Assembly (NCBI GenBank): GCA_010909725.1
Contig: JAACMV010000022.1
Span: forward strand, 930,001 to 994,000
DNA: 64,000 nucleotides
Source: Picochlorum sp. 'celeri'
Lineage: Eukaryota > Chlorophyta > Trebouxiophyceae
Direction of reading: 5' to 3'
The position numbers and the translations under genes were made by a program. Numbering within the stretch: position 1 is the stretch's first letter; every line of letters begins with the position of its first letter. The notes under the pieces are model-generated. The model did no database searches and was not told where the DNA came from. It saw only the letters and a program-made list of their open reading frames with translations. Shown here in pieces: positions 21,744 to 32,609 of the stretch.

Positions 21744-22309
21744 TTTTGTTGTGAGAAGACACAAGTTGGATCAGTCAAGAAGCTAAAAATATCTGTATCT
21801 CTGGACAAAATACTACTCCCAGAACTGCAAGGACATATTTTTCTATTAAAATACACCACGATCAGCTCAATCCACGCAACAGAGTTGTCCCATCTCCCGA
21901 TTTGGACATGCGTCAGTCCATCTGATGCAGGAGAATATCAACGCATTCAGCATCCACACCCCATCATCGCACCTTTTTTTACCCAAAATCGATTACAATA
22001 CCTGCGATGGGTCCAATGCATCACCAGCACGATCACACCACTGCCAATGTATATGCTTCCCCATCAAATAAATATCTGACCGATCGATCGAGCCTCGCAA
22101 TCACACGTACTTGTGTGTGAGGATTGTGTCCTCACACTGCTGTAATCTTTACCTACATCCTTCATGCCCTCAAGACTGAAAAATACATGTATATAGGGCA
22201 AGTATAGGAGAACCGATACACCATTAAGTACGTACTCATACGTGGACTCCTCGGAGCAATAGTAGCAAGTGTGCTGGCGTTGGGATTGATCAAAACCAGA
22301 AACAACACC
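21744..22309. other. Divergent promoter region upstream of FPPS and MsrB
   Basis: About 565 bp. A TATATA box at 22190-22195 lies 115 bp before the MsrB ATG. The DNA just upstream of that ATG, in the MsrB frame, encodes a hydrophobic stretch (about 22235-22300) but has no ATG and is closed by a stop codon. No RNA gene seen. Confidence 0.5.
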
Positions 22310-22837
22310 ATGGGAGCTGCAGCAAGCAAGACCACGCCAATGGCACAGGTAACAGATAGGCCAAAAGTGAGCTCTTCAGGCTATGACATTACGAGAATGC
22401 CAGCGGCAATCATTCAGGAAAGGGCAAAGTCATTGACTCCACTCCAAAGAAATGTGGCACTCAACTCTGGAACAGAGGTTGCATTCACTGGCGTCACGGT
22501 CGATGGGTCTCCACATGACAATAAACGTCGAGGAGTGTATGTTGGATCAATTTCCGACCTGCCACTGTTCTCTTCAGACCACAAGTTTGATTCAGGAACT
22601 GGATGGCCTTCCTTCTACCAACCAATCGATCCATTGCATGTGATCGAGGAGAGAGACACATCCATCCCATTCATGCCTCGCGTCGAAGTCCTCGACGCAC
22701 GATCCGGGGCGCATCTAGGACACGTCTTCAACGACGGCCCTCCACCCACACGGAAGAGATATTGTATGAATGCCGCCGCGCTCAGGTTTATACCAGAAGG
22801 TGAACCTTTGCCAGACAAACAACCAACATACGAATGA
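22310..22837 (+). CDS. Methionine-R-sulfoxide reductase (MsrB), zinc-less form
   Basis: 175 residues from the first ATG, which has a good context (ACCATGG). Signature segments: FDSGTGWPSFYQPI, LDARSGAHLGHVFNDGP and the catalytic cysteine in KRYCMNAAALRF. The two CxxC pairs that bind structural zinc in many MsrBs are absent (VGSISDLPLF and LDARSG replace them). The N-terminus MGAAASK fits the N-myristoylation consensus, which would place the enzyme at a membrane. It repairs oxidised methionine. Convergent with COX5C. Confidence 0.9.
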   Translation: MGAAASKTTPMAQVTDRPKVSSSGYDITRMPAAIIQERAKSLTPLQRNVALNSGTEVAFTGVTVDGSPHDNKRRGVYVGSISDLPLFSSDHKFDSGTGWPSFYQPIDPLHVIEERDTSIPFMPRVEVLDARSGAHLGHVFNDGPPPTRKRYCMNAAALRFIPEGEPLPDKQPTYE

Positions 22838-22948
22838 ATATAAAAACACATGTAACATTTTTGTCTACTTTATATTTACATCATGATGTAATGTGTCTCT
22901 ACAGTCTCATCCATTCTTCTTTCCTTGTGCAGCAGCTCTACCACTGCA

Positions 22949-23152
22949 TCACTCCTCTGCCTTCCCCGAGCTCCCAGAGGAATAGAAACTCTCCCATCGC
23001 TCATTCTCCTTCCAATGATATGTCTGCCATATCAACCCGAGACTCACGCCAAGGAAACTCCCAATGACAATGTCCTTCACAACAGACACCTTGGACCCCA
23101 TCCCCTCCTTTGAGAACACCTGAACAGCCCTAATCACTTCTTTACCAGCCAT
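22949..23152 (-). CDS. COX5C: Cytochrome c oxidase subunit 5C (plant type)
   Basis: 67 residues, one exon. Layout matches plant COX5C: short N-terminus MAGKEV, VVKDIVIGSFLGVSLGLIW membrane helix, then the HWKENERWESFY motif facing the intermembrane space. The subunit belongs to complex IV of the inner mitochondrial membrane and is specific to the green lineage, which supports the taxonomic reading of the window. Confidence 0.85.
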   Translation of the reverse strand: MAGKEVIRAVQVFSKEGMGSKVSVVKDIVIGSFLGVSLGLIWQTYHWKENERWESFYSSGSSGKAEE

Positions 23153-23781
23153 ATTTTGTATCTATCTACCCAGAGTACGATGATTGTCGTCCACCGGGGT
23201 GTTGCTGCCTCGTGTGGAATAGGAATGGATGCTTGATATCTGTTCCCTCAAAAGAACCCCAGATCTCAGTCTATGTTGCGTGCACTACTAAAAATATTGT
23301 ATGGTAATACAACCCCACGAGTCATGAGAAGAAAACCTTGTGGTGTTGTGGTCTGTGACATTCCTCATCGGCCTGTGTTTTCGCAGTACCAAATTAGGTA
23401 CTGTGAAATAGGGCAGCAACAGAAGGGTCACGTGACGTTATGCGTCTGACCATCAATCCCAGATTCTCCCAGGATGCGCAACATCCACAGATGTAGGGCT
23501 GGCGGTTCTGCCTGGTGCATTTTAACTATTGATATTTTTTAGTACGCGTACAAAAACCATTATACCATTTATTGGTGGGTACAGTATTCTGATACGCAAG
23601 AAACTCCTACCTACTGGTGCTGCGGTTCTCAGCGACAAGCAGCCAAACGGAAAAAGCAAGAAGAAGAAGCCCTCGTGTGCATATATATTTGCTTAGAAAG
23701 CGGATATATCAGTGCATAGACAAGAAGAGGTGTTATATCGGTTGAACGAACTCATAAGGAAAAGGAAAAGCGGACGGAATC
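23153..23781. other. Divergent promoter region between COX5C and the bZIP gene
   Basis: About 630 bp, no supported open frame or structured RNA. Contains CACGTGACG near 23430, a G-box/ACGT-type element, and a TATATAT stretch near 23683, about 100 bp before the bZIP start. Confidence 0.5.
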
Positions 23782-24853
23782 ATGTGTCGAGTAGCAGTCA
23801 GACAAGCGTCGGCGCGTGCGCATCGTCAAGCAGAGCAAGAGAATGCTATTCATAGCAGTAATGAGTCTGTCCAAGGGAATGGAGGACACGAATATTTTGA
23901 TGTGGACGCCCTGTTGGGGGAATTGGACCAGTCGTCTGCGGATGCCGGTGCGTGAGGCTTGTGTGGGTATATTGCGTTGGTTTTGGAATGATTGGCCACA
24001 ATGGTGGGAAATCATGGGGGGATGTGGTGGGAACGTGTTGGTTGGCGGTGGTCGGAAACGGTCACGTGCCCTTTTTTTTGGTGGGCGCCTTTTTTAATTC
24101 CGTACAGGAAATTGAGAATGGTACTTTTTTTGTGGTGCAGATTTTGCTTTTATGCAATATCTTAACAGTGGAATAGTTCCACAGGCAACTGTTCCTCAGG
24201 AGCAGCAGTTGAATGTGGTGCAAGGACAGCCAGTGGGGTATACATCACAGCAGGCTGGGAGCTATGTGCAGCCAATGATGATGATGCCGACGCAGCCAGG
24301 TGCCGACTATGTTGATCATCACTCGATGAACAATAACTACTTGGGTGGCTATCAGATGCATCAACAGCAGATTATGAGTCCAGCAATGCAGCAAGACTCT
24401 GTGAATGGAGCTCCTGATGATGGTGCCAAGGACGTGAAGGAAAAGCCTGCAAAGAGAGCTCGAGGGAAGAAGACAAAGAAAACCCCAGAAGAGATTGCAG
24501 AGCAGGTTGAGCGTGTGAAGCGCAGAAGAAGGGAGTCTGCTCATCGTTCAAGGCAGAAGAGGTTTGCATACATTAAAAACTTGGAGACTGAGAATCAGGC
24601 TCTTAAGATGGAGAATGAGCGCTTGCGACAAATGCTGTCGTCATCAAAGACGACCGCTGCACCAAAGGATGACGGATCAGTGGATTCTTTGGAATCTATG
24701 GAGAACAAAAAGGAAGACATGTATGTCAAATCTGAGCTTGCTGGATCTAGCAGTGCCCTCATTGACTCTACATTCAATGATATCATGTGCAAGGCAACCT
24801 CACAAGAGATTGCCATGGCGGCTGATCTTTTGGGAATTAAAGCAGAAGATTAA
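23782..24853 (+). CDS. bZIP transcription factor
   Basis: Two exons, 23782-23947 and 24141-24853, joined in frame (ADA|DFAF), 292 residues; the 193-nt intron has a GTGCGT donor. The N-terminus holds an acidic-hydrophobic segment (EYFDVDALLGELDQ) that looks like a transactivation or dimerisation motif, followed by a Q/M-rich region. The basic region RVKRRRRESAHRSRQKRF (N replaced by S in the usual NxxxAxxSR core) runs into a leucine zipper, IKNLETENQALKMENERL. The substituted Asn at a base-contacting position could shift DNA specificity. Nuclear role inferred. Confidence 0.9.
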
Positions 24854-24986
24854 TGAGGATGATTGATGAGTACTATTTCTAGCGCTTCCCAGAATGTTGA
24901 GAGTCCTGAAGAACTACCTGTCTGTACTACTGTTTCATGCTGCGACAATACTATACAATGTAATGAAAGATTTTTTTTTTTTTGAG

Positions 24987-26589
24987 TCATCTTGTTGGTT
25001 TGAAAGACAGTCCAACAGGTGGGAGGCACGCCCCAAGACTAGAGTCTGGGGGGCCTTGCTGCTCTGAGGCATCTGATTCCATCATTTCCTGATTGGATGT
25101 CTCCTCAAGACTCTTGTCACTATCCTGCGTTGAGACATCTTCCGAGCAATGTGTGGTTGGGCACCATGTCATGTTGCTCTCCAATGGCATTGCCAATGTG
25201 TCATGCACAGTAACGTCAAGCTGCTGCATGTCTGGCAATCTGCCATTCATACAAAACTGTGGGGATGGCATCATCCCTATGGCACATGGAGTCCATGCAT
25301 CGACTCGCGTCCAACGTTCTGCGTCGTGGTACATAGTATGTATCATACCATCATCATCATCATTGATGCGTTTCATGGTGTCCAACGCCTCTGATGTTGT
25401 TGGCATGGTGAAGAATGCAGCAGCAAATTCTTCTACTCGTCGCCTACAAGCTGGAGTCAATGATCCTTTCACCCGTATTGTATCAAATGTCTCTCGTAAT
25501 CTATTCAGTGTCTGTTTCAAGTTCTCATCCTCGCGGCCTTCAACAAAAGCTTCAATGTGGCGCTGGCGAAGAAGGGGTCCTTGAACAATCATAACATCCA
25601 ACATGACAGCATCAATATTCCCAGGTGACATGGTATCAAGCGACTCTTCCATCCAAATTCTACTCATTATTGTGTCAGAAGATTCAAATCGTTGATCTAA
25701 AAACATGCGGACAATCATACAGTGCACATCTGGCCATTCTCCGAGGAGATGGGTCAAGACCCTGGAGCATGCCCTACGCAGGGCATGCTCAGGAAACTCT
25801 ACAGACACGCATTTCAGCATCATCGTCTGAACTAATATCTTCTCTTCACCTTTTGGAACGCTTGTGCGAAGCTCTGTAAACAGACTCTGCCGATGCTTCT
25901 TCTCCTTTCGAACATCATACTCTTCATTGTCACTAGCATTTGGCCTCTTCTCTCCATTCCCATCATCATCATCATGTCCCCTAGATATTTCCCTCGATGC
26001 CGCCGCAATGTGTGAATCAATGAATGTGTTCATCACATCCCGCACATTGGCCTCAGAATCCGCAAGACACGTCCTCTGAGCCTGCCAGTATTTGGTACGC
26101 AACCATTCCAAAGCTTGCTTGGCTGCTACTCTCAACACAGACAACGACGGCAACTCATTATGCGTCGATTCGTGTCTAATATCTACTAAAATTCTAGGTA
26201 TACCAGCTTGCTGGGCGAGGTGAGCAACAGATGATGCCACTCGACCCTTTTGTGCAGAGTCAGCAACCCCATTCACAAAACGCACCAAGGCCAACGAATA
26301 CTGCAAGCGAATCAGAGCATCCGATACGCTCCCTACCCGATCTCTGCATAGATAATAGACAACTGTATGAGTTACATATCCTCCAGATCATGGTGCATAA
26401 AATATCGTACGCATGTTGAGTCTCTCGAAGCAATGCAGTAGCATCCACCCCAACTGGCACTCTTCCACGAATCCGCCACGCAGATACAATATCCAACCCT
26501 TGGCTTAGAGCCGTGTCGTCATATAAACATTTTCCTACCGTCTCCCACTCATCCCAGCCCATCCATGGAACAAGTCTGCCCAGAGACAT
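24987..26589 (-). CDS. LAS1: LAS1-like ribosome biogenesis protein
   Basis: Two exons, 26589-26411 and 26343-24987, joined at TQHA|DRVGSV, 511 residues; the boundary is uncertain by a base or so. The N-terminal HEPN-type domain has the LAS1 signatures VPWMGWDEWE, LQYSLALVRFVNGV and RHESTHNELPSL (the RxxxxH-type catalytic motif), then LAAKQALEWL-type helices. In other eukaryotes LAS1 cleaves ITS2 during 60S subunit maturation with Grc3. The C-terminal half is poorly conserved and acidic. Confidence 0.9.
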
Positions 26590-26707
26590 GTCACTACATT
26601 GACTTCCATGCAACCGTGTTGCTCCGTTTCTTCTAGAATGTACCAGAAAAGAAAATAATTGTAAAATACATATTATTATTCAAAAAAGTACAGTATATGG
26701 ATGAATG

Positions 26708-27766
26708 TCAGCTACCGGTATTCTTCTTGTATGTGGCAAGCATTGCCAACAACTCCTCATCTGCTGCAATCATCCTGGTTCTAAAACTGTCCACAGGAAT
26801 CATATCTCCTTCTGGCAATGTGCCACCGATACAAGCATCAAGTATGTTCAAATCAAAGTACTTTTTCATGTCAGCCGAAATCTCAGAATCGTCCTTCAAA
26901 AAGACGAGCTTTTCTCTAGTCACTGGGTCAACAAAGGGCCGGATCGCCTTCCAAAAGAGTTCAAACAACCATGGCGGCTTGAAATTTACTGCTCGACCCA
27001 ATCTTTCTGGGTAATGGTTCTGTACGATGGACAGTGTGGAGAGGGACACTTTCCACGGTGGCTGGTTCTGTCTATTGTACCCAACATAATCAAGCAACCA
27101 GGTCATTTTACCATCAGGAGCTGCATATATATTGAGAAGAAGGATGACATGTATGTATTTCTATGACAACGCTCGATAATTATACTTCTTTTGTAACATG
27201 TATATATATAAACCCTTGTGATACACACCTGATTCATCAGCAATCTTGCTGGCATGTTCCATGATGTACACCACATACTTGAGTTTTAGCTCATTATCAC
27301 TCGATTGCTTCTCATTTCGTGGTCTCATAAACACAATAGGTCTTCCTTCGTTATCAAATTCATCCAATATTGTCACCTTTTTCAATGCAGCTTCACTCTG
27401 AATGCTATCCCATGTTATAGCCTCTGGCTTGTACTGTTCCCTCCATTTCAAAGTTTCCTTGAGCATTTTGCTTGCTTTGTGCACATTAAACTGCCGAGCC
27501 CTCAGATAACGAACATAGGTACCTTGGGTACAGAATACCTTGTGAGGAGGGTGTGCCTGCACATACAGGTGGCATGCATCAGGATCATTCGTGTACGATT
27601 GATCCATCGAATATAGCATTCATCACAAGTAGATCGCCGTCACTTGACATACCTCGACGATTGAAGAAACCTGCTTTTCCAACTGGAGAACAAGTTCCTT
27701 TTCCTTGTCAGTGATCGAGCGAGCAAAAGGCTCGATGGGACGTTCAGTGGTGTCTGATGCACACAT
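26708..27766 (-). CDS. Sec14-like (CRAL-TRIO) lipid transfer protein
   Basis: Three exons: 27766-27653, 27556-27229 and 27120-26708, all joins in frame, 284 residues. The N-terminal CRAL-TRIO helix region has YVRYLRARQFNVHKASKML and LKWREQYKPE; the lipid-binding domain has GRPIVFMRPRN, WKVSLSTLSIVQNHYPERLG and the NFKPPWLFELFWKAIRPF segment. No membrane span or presequence. Predicted cytosolic phosphoinositide or other lipid exchange. A short helical tail follows the domain. Confidence 0.88.
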
Positions 27767-28224
27767 TATATGCAATAGTATCTATTATTAGTATGGGGGT
27801 ATGCAAAGACATGTGCCACGGTGTTTCTGTAGACGCAAAGATCATGCCCTTTTGATTTCAAGATCTCTACAGATCTCTACAGATCTCTAGAGATCCAAAC
27901 GTTCGGAATACCGCGTTTCTTACAGGTAACGAGCGACCGCACAGCGATGTGCATACTGAAATTGTAAATCTTTTTATGTATCTATGACACGCGTGTTGCA
28001 GTAGTAGGGAAAGGAAGTCATTTGGAGAGTAACAATAACGACCTTGGGGCTGTCCAGTTTTCTCTGGCTGTGAGTCTTTTTTAATTTGGAGCAGAAAGGG
28101 GAAACGCTCTGCTGTGGATCTTCATATTACGTGTAATTTTAAAAAATAGCAAGCGCGTGTACAGTGATTGAGACATTGCCTCGCCTTGTTTGGCAGTCGT
28201 GATACGGTTGCAGAGACGAGAAGA
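27767..28224. other. Divergent promoter region between Sec14-like and GH16 genes
   Basis: About 460 bp with a short direct repeat (separate entry). An open frame runs upstream of the GH16 ATG but lacks an ATG of its own. No RNA gene seen. Confidence 0.5.
27861..27896. repeat. Short tandem repeat of AGATCTCTAC
   Basis: Two exact copies of AGATCTCTAC, a third with one change, then a partial fourth (AGATCC). The repeat also contains BglII-like AGATCT palindromes. It lies in a divergent intergenic region. Confidence 0.85.
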
Positions 28225-29680
28225 ATGCAAAGGGACCCAATGGAGGGTCGTCACGCCAATGATGCGTCGCAAGAGCATGCATACACGGAGGAGGAGACCA
28301 ACGCACGAGTTTATGATGGTTTTAGGCCAGATGATAAGGCGTCGGTGGTTTTGGAAAATGTCAAAGTGTTTGATGGAGATCAGGAAGTGTCATTCCAGCC
28401 ATCATGCTGGAGTCGGTTCAAAGTGCTGATTTGGGGGACAGCGGCGGTTCTTGTGGTTGCTGCTATTATTGGGCTGTCTGTAGCAATGGTGGAAACGAAT
28501 AAAAATACGACGACGAATGGTCAGTCTGAAGCAGAGATATTTCCGCCACCCGGAGCTCCACCCTACTCACCTGGGATGGAGCCAGAGGAATCCAGTAGTG
28601 GTGGTGGTGTAACGCCTGAAGGCGTTCCTATCGTTGTGAAGGAGTCATCTGATGAAGATGGAACTTTGGAAATAATGAAAAATCCCCCTTTCAATGTTCC
28701 AAATGGGTGGACTGCGTTGTGGTGGGAAGAATTTAATGGCAACAGCCTTGATCCACGTTGGTGGAATTATCAATATGGATATGGTGAAGCGGAAGGCCTG
28801 TGGGCATGGGGTAACGAAGAAGAACAGTTTTACACAGATAGTGAAGCTAATGTTCAGGTATCAGATGGGACGTTGAAAATTACTGCTCGGCGGGAGGATA
28901 CTGTCCTGCCGGATGGGTATGTTTTTGAGTACACATCTGGGCGAATCAACACAAAAGGAAAGGCTGCGTTTTATGGTGGTATGACAACTGCCGATGGAAC
29001 TCAATGGAATACTGTTAGAATCGAAGCTTCTCTGAAAGCACCGAGGCCAAGTATGTTGTGAAAATAATGCATGTTGAAAGACATGATTAGTCATAATATT
29101 CATCCTTGTCTGTTTTTTTGTGCAGCTGTTGGGTTATGGGCAGCATACTGGATGCTGCCGATTGACTTGAGGTATGGCGTGTGGGCATCTTCTGGAGAGA
29201 TTGATATATACGAAATGAAGAACCAGTTTATCAAGAATAATATGGCTTTGCATTACGGAGGCCCATGGCCAAAGTACAGTGAAAGGTTTAATGCATATGA
29301 AAATAGACCAGGGGGTGGGTCTTTTAGCGAAGATTTTACTGTCGTCACCATGGATTGGTCGCCGACAGAAATTCAAAGTACGTGTCTGATGCTCTTATAT
29401 GTTATTGCATGTCTTCTTAGTTGTTCATTGTTTCACCGCATGGTCTGCAGTGTCCATGGATGGTGAATTGGCATTCACATTGAAAAGCCAGAGTGTCGAC
29501 TCGAAGAATGGATGGTACAGTAAAAGTCTGAATGGTGGACCAAACTCTCCATTCGATATGCCGTTTTACATTATTCTAAATTTAGCAGTAGGGGGTAAAT
29601 ATCCTGGAGATGCAACCCCTGACACATTGACACCAAATACATTTGAGATTGATTACATTAGGGTATTTGGAAAGAATTAA
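28225..29680 (+). CDS. Membrane-anchored GH16 glycoside hydrolase
   Basis: Three exons: 28225-29050, 29126-29377 and 29451-29680, joins in frame, 435 residues. A cytosolic N-terminus of about 70 residues precedes a signal anchor (VLIWGTAAVLVVAAIIGLSV), then a Pro/Ser/Gly linker and a GH16 catalytic domain. The domain starts with TALWWEEFNGNSLDP and carries the catalytic motif GEIDIYE (ExDxxE) in exon 2; it ends with the FEIDYIRVFGKN strand. Family members cleave beta-1,3 or mixed beta-glucans, agars or carrageenans; substrate cannot be fixed here. A type II topology with the catalytic domain outside or in the Golgi lumen suggests a role in cell-cover or scale synthesis. Confidence 0.9.
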
Positions 29681-29706
29681 TATTCTCATTCGTTTGTATA
29701 TTGTGT

Positions 29707-30954
29707 CTATTCCAAATATGTTTTATACGTGCCTCCGAGCATCAATGTGTTGGGCAAGGGCCCTGCTTTTGGTGCCAAATACGTGACAATTCCCTTGTCC
29801 ACATCCACATCCTGAACATAGATGAATCCCGCGACATTAGACGACACAAGCAGATCAGGAGACGTTGCATGTGACACTGCTACCATAGTAAACATTGTTT
29901 CCCTCAAATCAGACACTTTGGTAATCTTCAAAGGGTCAGACACTGATGTTGCGCCAATTGGCAATGCAGTGGATGGAGCCTTGGGACCTCCTCCTACTTT
30001 ATACACCTGCAAGTCTTCAATTTTTGCATTCTGAGACGCCGGATGCAGTTCTTTTTGGATACCATAAAAATATTCTTCAACCCGTCGTCGCCGAGCGTCG
30101 CTTCTGTATTCTTTTGACCGCAGAACTACTCCATCAGACTTTGGTGCCTTGACTACAGTGATACCCTTTGAACTCAGCGACCTGTTCATCTGACTATGCA
30201 ACCTATCCTGACCAATCACTAGAACTGTATTTATCTTCAAAGTCTCAATTGAATGCAATAACAAGTCATACCCAAGTCCTTCCACCCATCCCATTGAATT
30301 GACAATCATTCCAGCAGCTGCAGCTGCTGGGTCCTTTTTGCACCGATCTTCCAGCACATCAGCAAGCCTCTCCACGCAGTGCTTATACAACGACGCATTA
30401 TCACTTGGAGACACTCCTCCATAATAAAACACCACAGGAGGCTCCCCAGGAAACCCTCCCTCCTCCACATCAACTGGGTTTTCCACGGCACATGCAGCCA
30501 GGCACCCAGGCACTGTGAGGGATCCTTGTCCTATATCTACATCCGCAAATACCGGCCCTTTCCCTGCTCTAACCGCATAATTTAGCAAAATTTTACACAA
30601 TGTACTCTTCCCCGAATCAGAAGGCCCCACAAGCATCACCCGTGGTGCTGTACCACCACCAGACAGAGCAGCCTCACGCTGTGCATGCAACACGTCATGA
30701 ATATTCACATACTGCGCCATTGGAGTTTCCTCAGCCACATAAATTACTTCTGGTGTACCGTCCACCTCCAACACACAGCCTTGCCATGAAAATATGGCAA
30801 TCTTCTGCCCACAAATTTTAGTTTTCTGTCCCAACAACAGTGACGTCCCAAAAATCTCAGCCTCCCCGTCCTTGAGGGTGACAAAAATATGCTTTGACCA
30901 TTCCACTTCTACACGAAGCTCATGTCCAGCTAATAATGTATACGTCTCTGCCAT
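29707..30954 (-). CDS. CLP1: CLP1 polynucleotide kinase, pre-mRNA cleavage factor
   Basis: 415 residues, one exon, from the ATG at 30954. N-terminal beta domain (LLAGHELRVEVEWSKHIF), P-loop GPSDSGKST, FADVDIGQGSLTVPG and VNSMGWVEGLGYDLL are CLP1 hallmarks; the C-terminal domain has the final LMLGGTYKTYLE. CLP1 links cleavage factor II of mRNA 3' processing with tRNA splicing endonuclease in animals. Convergent with GH16, 26 bp apart. Confidence 0.93.
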   Translation of the reverse strand: MAETYTLLAGHELRVEVEWSKHIFVTLKDGEAEIFGTSLLLGQKTKICGQKIAIFSWQGCVLEVDGTPEVIYVAEETPMAQYVNIHDVLHAQREAALSGGGTAPRVMLVGPSDSGKSTLCKILLNYAVRAGKGPVFADVDIGQGSLTVPGCLAACAVENPVDVEEGGFPGEPPVVFYYGGVSPSDNASLYKHCVERLADVLEDRCKKDPAAAAAGMIVNSMGWVEGLGYDLLLHSIETLKINTVLVIGQDRLHSQMNRSLSSKGITVVKAPKSDGVVLRSKEYRSDARRRRVEEYFYGIQKELHPASQNAKIEDLQVYKVGGGPKAPSTALPIGATSVSDPLKITKVSDLRETMFTMVAVSHATSPDLLVSSNVAGFIYVQDVDVDKGIVTYLAPKAGPLPNTLMLGGTYKTYLE

Positions 30955-31087
30955 TGAATCAAGTTTTCTGCTGCTCGCCAATCAATTCTGATTCCCTCAG
31001 AATTAAAAAATACCACCGAATACTATACTATTCGTTGCTCTAGAATCCTGATGGCTCCTCAATCAACCCCCCTTTTTTTTGTGTGAT

Positions 31088-31115
31088 TATTGATTCAACA
31101 ATTGTTGAATCAATA
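31088..31115. repeat. 28-bp perfect palindrome in a divergent promoter
   Basis: A perfect inverted repeat with no spacer, centred on ACAATTGT, with arms TATTGATTCAACAA. It lies between the divergent CLP1 and PEP-mutase-family genes, 139 bp before the latter's ATG. Could be a dimeric regulator site or cruciform-prone sequence. Confidence 0.8.
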
Positions 31116-31253
31116 TGGGCCATGCATGCAGTTTTCCATGGCGAGGCGAGAAGAGCAAGTCCGTATTCAGGAATTAAAAAAAAGGATGTGGCAAATCTCC
31201 TGACCCGACATGGTTCATGCGAACTGCCGCTATAATCTTTTCCAAGAAACGAA

Positions 31254-32429
31254 ATGAATATGCCGAATCAAATTAGTTGCACCGATCGTGTACGATTGGT
31301 CAATGCGACCCGCAGTCGCAGGGTTCTCGTCGCGACGAAAGCCATGTCGGAGAATGGCACACCTCAGAGACCAAAGACGACCATTCACAAGCTTGTTGAT
31401 TATTTTGGAGCCATTACTGTACCAGGTATGCGATTTGAGCGTTATTATAGCGTATTGATGGATCGAGAACGAATTGGAAGGAAGACGTCCATCTAGTGAC
31501 GAGAGTGACGCCGACTGATTGTGGATGATTGCCCTGTAGGATGCTACGATGCTCTCTCTGTGAAAATATTGCAGCAGTCTGGACATCAAGCTGCACTCGT
31601 CTCGGGCGCCGCAGTGTCAGCGACGCAGCTTGGTGAGCCTGATCTTGGTCTCTTGACACCACCTGAAATGGTTCGGCGTACTTCTCAGATTTGTAATTCT
31701 GTACCGACGTTCCCTGTCATTGCTGACATCGAGTCTGGTGGGGGAGGTGTTTTGAATGTGCAGCGGACGATTAAATCATTGATGGCAGCTGGTGCCAGTG
31801 GATGCATCTTAGAGGACCAGGCCTGGCCAAAGAGGATGGGGACTATCCGCTCTGTTGTTCCAAAGGAAGAATTCCTGTCAAAAATTGCTGCAGCTAGACA
31901 AGTTATTGGCGATGCAGACTTCTTTTTGGTGGCAAGGACGGACGCTAGGAATACATCTGCAAAGAGAGGGTTGGAGGAGGCCATGATCAGGGCCAATCTC
32001 TTTACCGACGCTGGAGCAGATGCTCATTTGGTAGGAGGATTGAGATCTATTGATGAGTTGCGTATGGTAGGTGAGCATACAGGAGGATTGAGGGTTGCGA
32101 ACATGGTTGAGGGTGGTGTCACTCCAATTTGCAGTACAGCCCAACTCCAGGATATGGGCTTCCACCTGGTATGCTATCCTCTCTCGTCGCTCTATGCTGC
32201 CACTCGTACCTTGGTAGATGTGTATGGTGGTCTTGCAGCCACGGGAACAAGTCAAGATAGTTGGGAAAACATGGTGAGTTGGAGGGCGTTCCAAGACATT
32301 CTTGGACTGGAGGATAAGTATGCCACAGAAGAACATTTCAATTCTGTTCAAGGACCAGCATCAAACATTGAGCACAAACTGAGAAAGGTGAAGGGATTGG
32401 TGAAGCCTCATACACGCAGTGATAATTGA
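31254..32429 (+). CDS. Isocitrate lyase/PEP mutase superfamily enzyme, plastid
   Basis: Two exons, 31254-31425 and 31540-32429, joined at VPG|CYDALS, 353 residues. The first ~40 residues are basic and rich in S, T and R, like a plastid transit peptide. The core is the alpha/beta barrel of the superfamily: PGCYDALSVKIL, PVIADIESGGG, GCILEDQAWPKR and LVARTDARNT, with Asp/Glu metal ligands. Plant homologues are annotated as carboxyvinyl-carboxyphosphonate phosphorylmutase, chloroplastic, although their real substrate is unclear. It lacks the KKCGH motif of true isocitrate lyase. Confidence 0.88.
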
Positions 32430-32609
32430 TACAATGATGTAGACTGTTTTTTCCCTTCCTTCTCAACATTGTAGCACCATGATCATGATGTTGATGTAAA
32501 TGAGATGAGATCTTGAGATTTTAGAATCGTCTGCCATAGGCCTGATGTCGGGCTGGATGTTCCGTGTCGATCAAAATTAGATTTTCTATCCGTTATATAT
32601 CCGATAAAG

